From: Candidatus Latescibacterota bacterium
GTDB lineage: Bacteria > Latescibacterota > UBA2968 > UBA8231
Direction of reading: 5' to 3'
Assembly: GCA_022826515.1 (NCBI GenBank)
Contig: JAJDUT010000113.1
Span: 62,001 to 126,000, forward strand
Length of the DNA: 64,000 nucleotides
Below, one piece after another: positions 62,752 to 64,000 of the stretch (positions are counted from its first letter, which is position 1; the number at the start of each line of letters is the position of its first letter). The notes under the pieces were generated by a model. That model was not told the DNA's origin and ran no database searches. It worked only from the letters and a program-made list of their open reading frames with translations. A program made the position numbers and the translations under genes.

Positions 62752-63717
62752 ATGCTAGGTTTCCTTCTACGACAATTTCTGCCCGTTGGTTTGTTGGTCG
62801 TGGCCGTGGTGGGTTTCTTCTTTCCTCGTCCAGGCCTCTACATGGCCGAGTTGCCCACTCAGTACATCGCCGTCAGCCTCATCTTTTTTCTTTCGGGGCT
62901 GATGCTGAAAACCGACGAAGTCCACGCGGCTCTCGCTGCGTGGAAGGCGACGTCTTGGGGGTGTGTTTCGATTCTCTTCGCCACGCCCTTTATTGGTGCG
63001 GCGATCGCGTTCCAACTCCCAATGGAACCCGCCTTCCAATTCGGTCTGGCCCTGTTTTGCTGCATGCCGACGACCCTGACTTCAGGCGTGGCGCTGACGG
63101 CGCAGGCCCGGGGCAACGTAGCCTTGGCCTTGCTCTTGACGGTGCTGACCAATATCGCCGGCATCTTTACGGTGCCTTTCGTGTTGGCGCATCTGCTGAG
63201 TTCTCTAGGCCAGGTCGAGCTTTCGGCTAGCGATCTGTTCGCCAAACTCTGTCTTTCGATCTTGCTGCCCTTGGGCGTCGGCAAGTACCTGCGGCGCTTC
63301 GCCGTCAATTGGATCGATGCCCGGCGCTCGCGGTTGACTTTGGCCAGCAACGCGGCGCTGATCTCGATTCCGTGGATGAAATTCAGCGAGTCTTCTGGAC
63401 GACTAGCCCAGATAGAACCTGCGAGCTTGTTGATTCTGGTAGTGTCTGGCTTGGCAATCCACGCGCTATACTTGCTGCTCAACGGCGGCGCTTGCGTGCT
63501 TTTGCAACTCGAAGCGGCGGTGCGCAAGACCGTTGTGCTGATGGCGAGCCAGAAGACCTTGCCGGTGGCGATGACAGTGCTGGCATTTTTGCCGGATTCG
63601 GCGGTGTCGCCCGAGCAGAAGGGGTTGCTAGCAATACCTTGTATTGTGTTTCACCTAGGGCAGATTTTCATGGATGCAGTTATTGCGACGCGGTGGGGGA
63701 ACCGTGCAGCAGGTTAG
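62752..63717 (+). CDS. bile acid:sodium symporter family (RCH1/SBF-like) transporter
   Basis: A 321-residue protein with about ten membrane helices of the BASS/SBF fold (YIAVSLIFFLSGLMLKTDEV, FCCMPTTLTSGVALTAQA and ASQKTLPVAMTVLAFLPDS). The TLTSGV and SQKTLPVA segments are characteristic of the RCH1/P7 type of this family. It probably moves an anion with Na+. Only a weak GAGCG stands before the ATG, and a terminator ends 12 bases upstream. Confidence 0.92.
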   Translation: MLGFLLRQFLPVGLLVVAVVGFFFPRPGLYMAELPTQYIAVSLIFFLSGLMLKTDEVHAALAAWKATSWGCVSILFATPFIGAAIAFQLPMEPAFQFGLALFCCMPTTLTSGVALTAQARGNVALALLLTVLTNIAGIFTVPFVLAHLLSSLGQVELSASDLFAKLCLSILLPLGVGKYLRRFAVNWIDARRSRLTLASNAALISIPWMKFSESSGRLAQIEPASLLILVVSGLAIHALYLLLNGGACVLLQLEAAVRKTVVLMASQKTLPVAMTVLAFLPDSAVSPEQKGLLAIPCIVFHLGQIFMDAVIATRWGNRAAG

Positions 63718-63766
63718 GTGTTCTCACAGTGCAGGCTATGGCTCTCTTTTAACGGAGAGGAAGACT

Positions 63767-64000
63767 ATGCGATACTTGATTGCGGCGGCATGGATCGCCG
63801 TTTCCCTCGTTGCTTGTGGCGACTCGGACTCTGTTGTTGGAGATGACAATGGCGACCAGCGCACCGAAGAAGGCGACCGTGCACAGCTAGCGGAGATGCG
63901 ACGGGAAATCGACGCGCTTGTCGGCGACGCTGCGGGTGCGTCGATTGAAGACTGTCGCTACTCGGGCTTGGGCTCCAAGCCCTGCGGCGGTCCTTGGGAG
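63767..64000 (+). CDS. lipoprotein, partial (continues beyond window)
   Basis: The frame starts at ATG 63767 behind GGAGAGG and is open to the window end (78 codons). The lipobox VSLVAC places Cys17 as the lipidated residue. An acidic linker is followed by ASIEDCRYSGLGSKPCGGPW, in which the spaced Cys pair and GGPW resemble a small family of hypothetical lipoproteins. The function is unknown. Confidence 0.8.
   Translation, partial: MRYLIAAAWIAVSLVACGDSDSVVGDDNGDQRTEEGDRAQLAEMRREIDALVGDAAGASIEDCRYSGLGSKPCGGPWE

Overview
The window is a GC-rich, gene-dense chromosomal segment of a Gram-negative bacterium. It carries lipoproteins, an outer-membrane-type beta-barrel candidate, a periplasmic System I cytochrome c maturation operon and many secreted proteins ending in a FlgD-like Ig tail. 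Together with phytanoyl-CoA-dioxygenase-like proteins, CRTAC/ASPIC-UnbV proteins and glycoside hydrolases, this gene content suggests an uncultured lineage of the Latescibacterota/Poribacteria/Hydrogenedentes kind. That placement is inference from gene content only.

Layout. (1) 1-15.9 kb, minus strand: one long co-directional run. It holds a TPR protein, a sigma-54 activator, an HtrA protease, an M24 peptidase, a complete ccm operon (ccmE, a ccmF-ccmH fusion, two accessory membrane proteins, ccmA-B-C-D), and two tandem DUF151 nuclease genes, the last cut by the window edge. (2) 16-23.3 kb, plus strand: housekeeping genes ispE, tRNA-Gln, rplY, pth, a membrane pyrophosphatase, rpsF, a DUF2232-like gene, rplI, a lipoprotein gene and a tRNA-Sec (selC). 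(3) 23.4-33.7 kb, plus strand: a secreted/redox locus with a GH123/DUF4091-like protein, a seven-haem cytochrome, a CBM9-like/PKD protein, a FlgD-tail protein, a TPR protein and a CRTAC protein. (4) 33.7-36.4 kb: an accessory island with repeated hairpins, an AT-richer PD-(D/E)XK nuclease gene, an integron-type attC-like site, a lone TnpB gene and a DUF433 gene.

(5) 36.4-52.1 kb: a second exoprotein region. It has a FlgD-tail protein behind a two-domain PhyH protein, a GH5 enzyme, and a minus-strand operon of CBM9-like protein, two FlgD-tail proteins, a large barrel candidate and a lipoprotein parvulin chaperone. The pair CBM9-like + FlgD-tail therefore occurs twice. (6) 52.5-54.0 kb: an AT-rich SGNH/TPR membrane gene. 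(7) 54.0-60.8 kb, minus strand: a catabolic operon with overlapping genes (M20 peptidase, PhyH, Ldh2-type dehydrogenase, DUF6785/OPT-like transporter, beta-propeller protein). (8) 61.1-64 kb, plus strand: gap, a DtxR-family regulator, a bile-acid-symporter-family transporter and the start of a lipoprotein gene.

How they fit together: the ccm operon would mature the seven-haem cytochrome. The parvulin lipoprotein and barrel protein sit beside the FlgD-tail proteins they may help assemble or export. The strongest candidates for something undescribed are the duplicated CBM9-like/FlgD-tail module with its barrel and chaperone, and the nuclease cassette with its attC-like site and a hairpin set between the Shine-Dalgarno sequence and the start codon.
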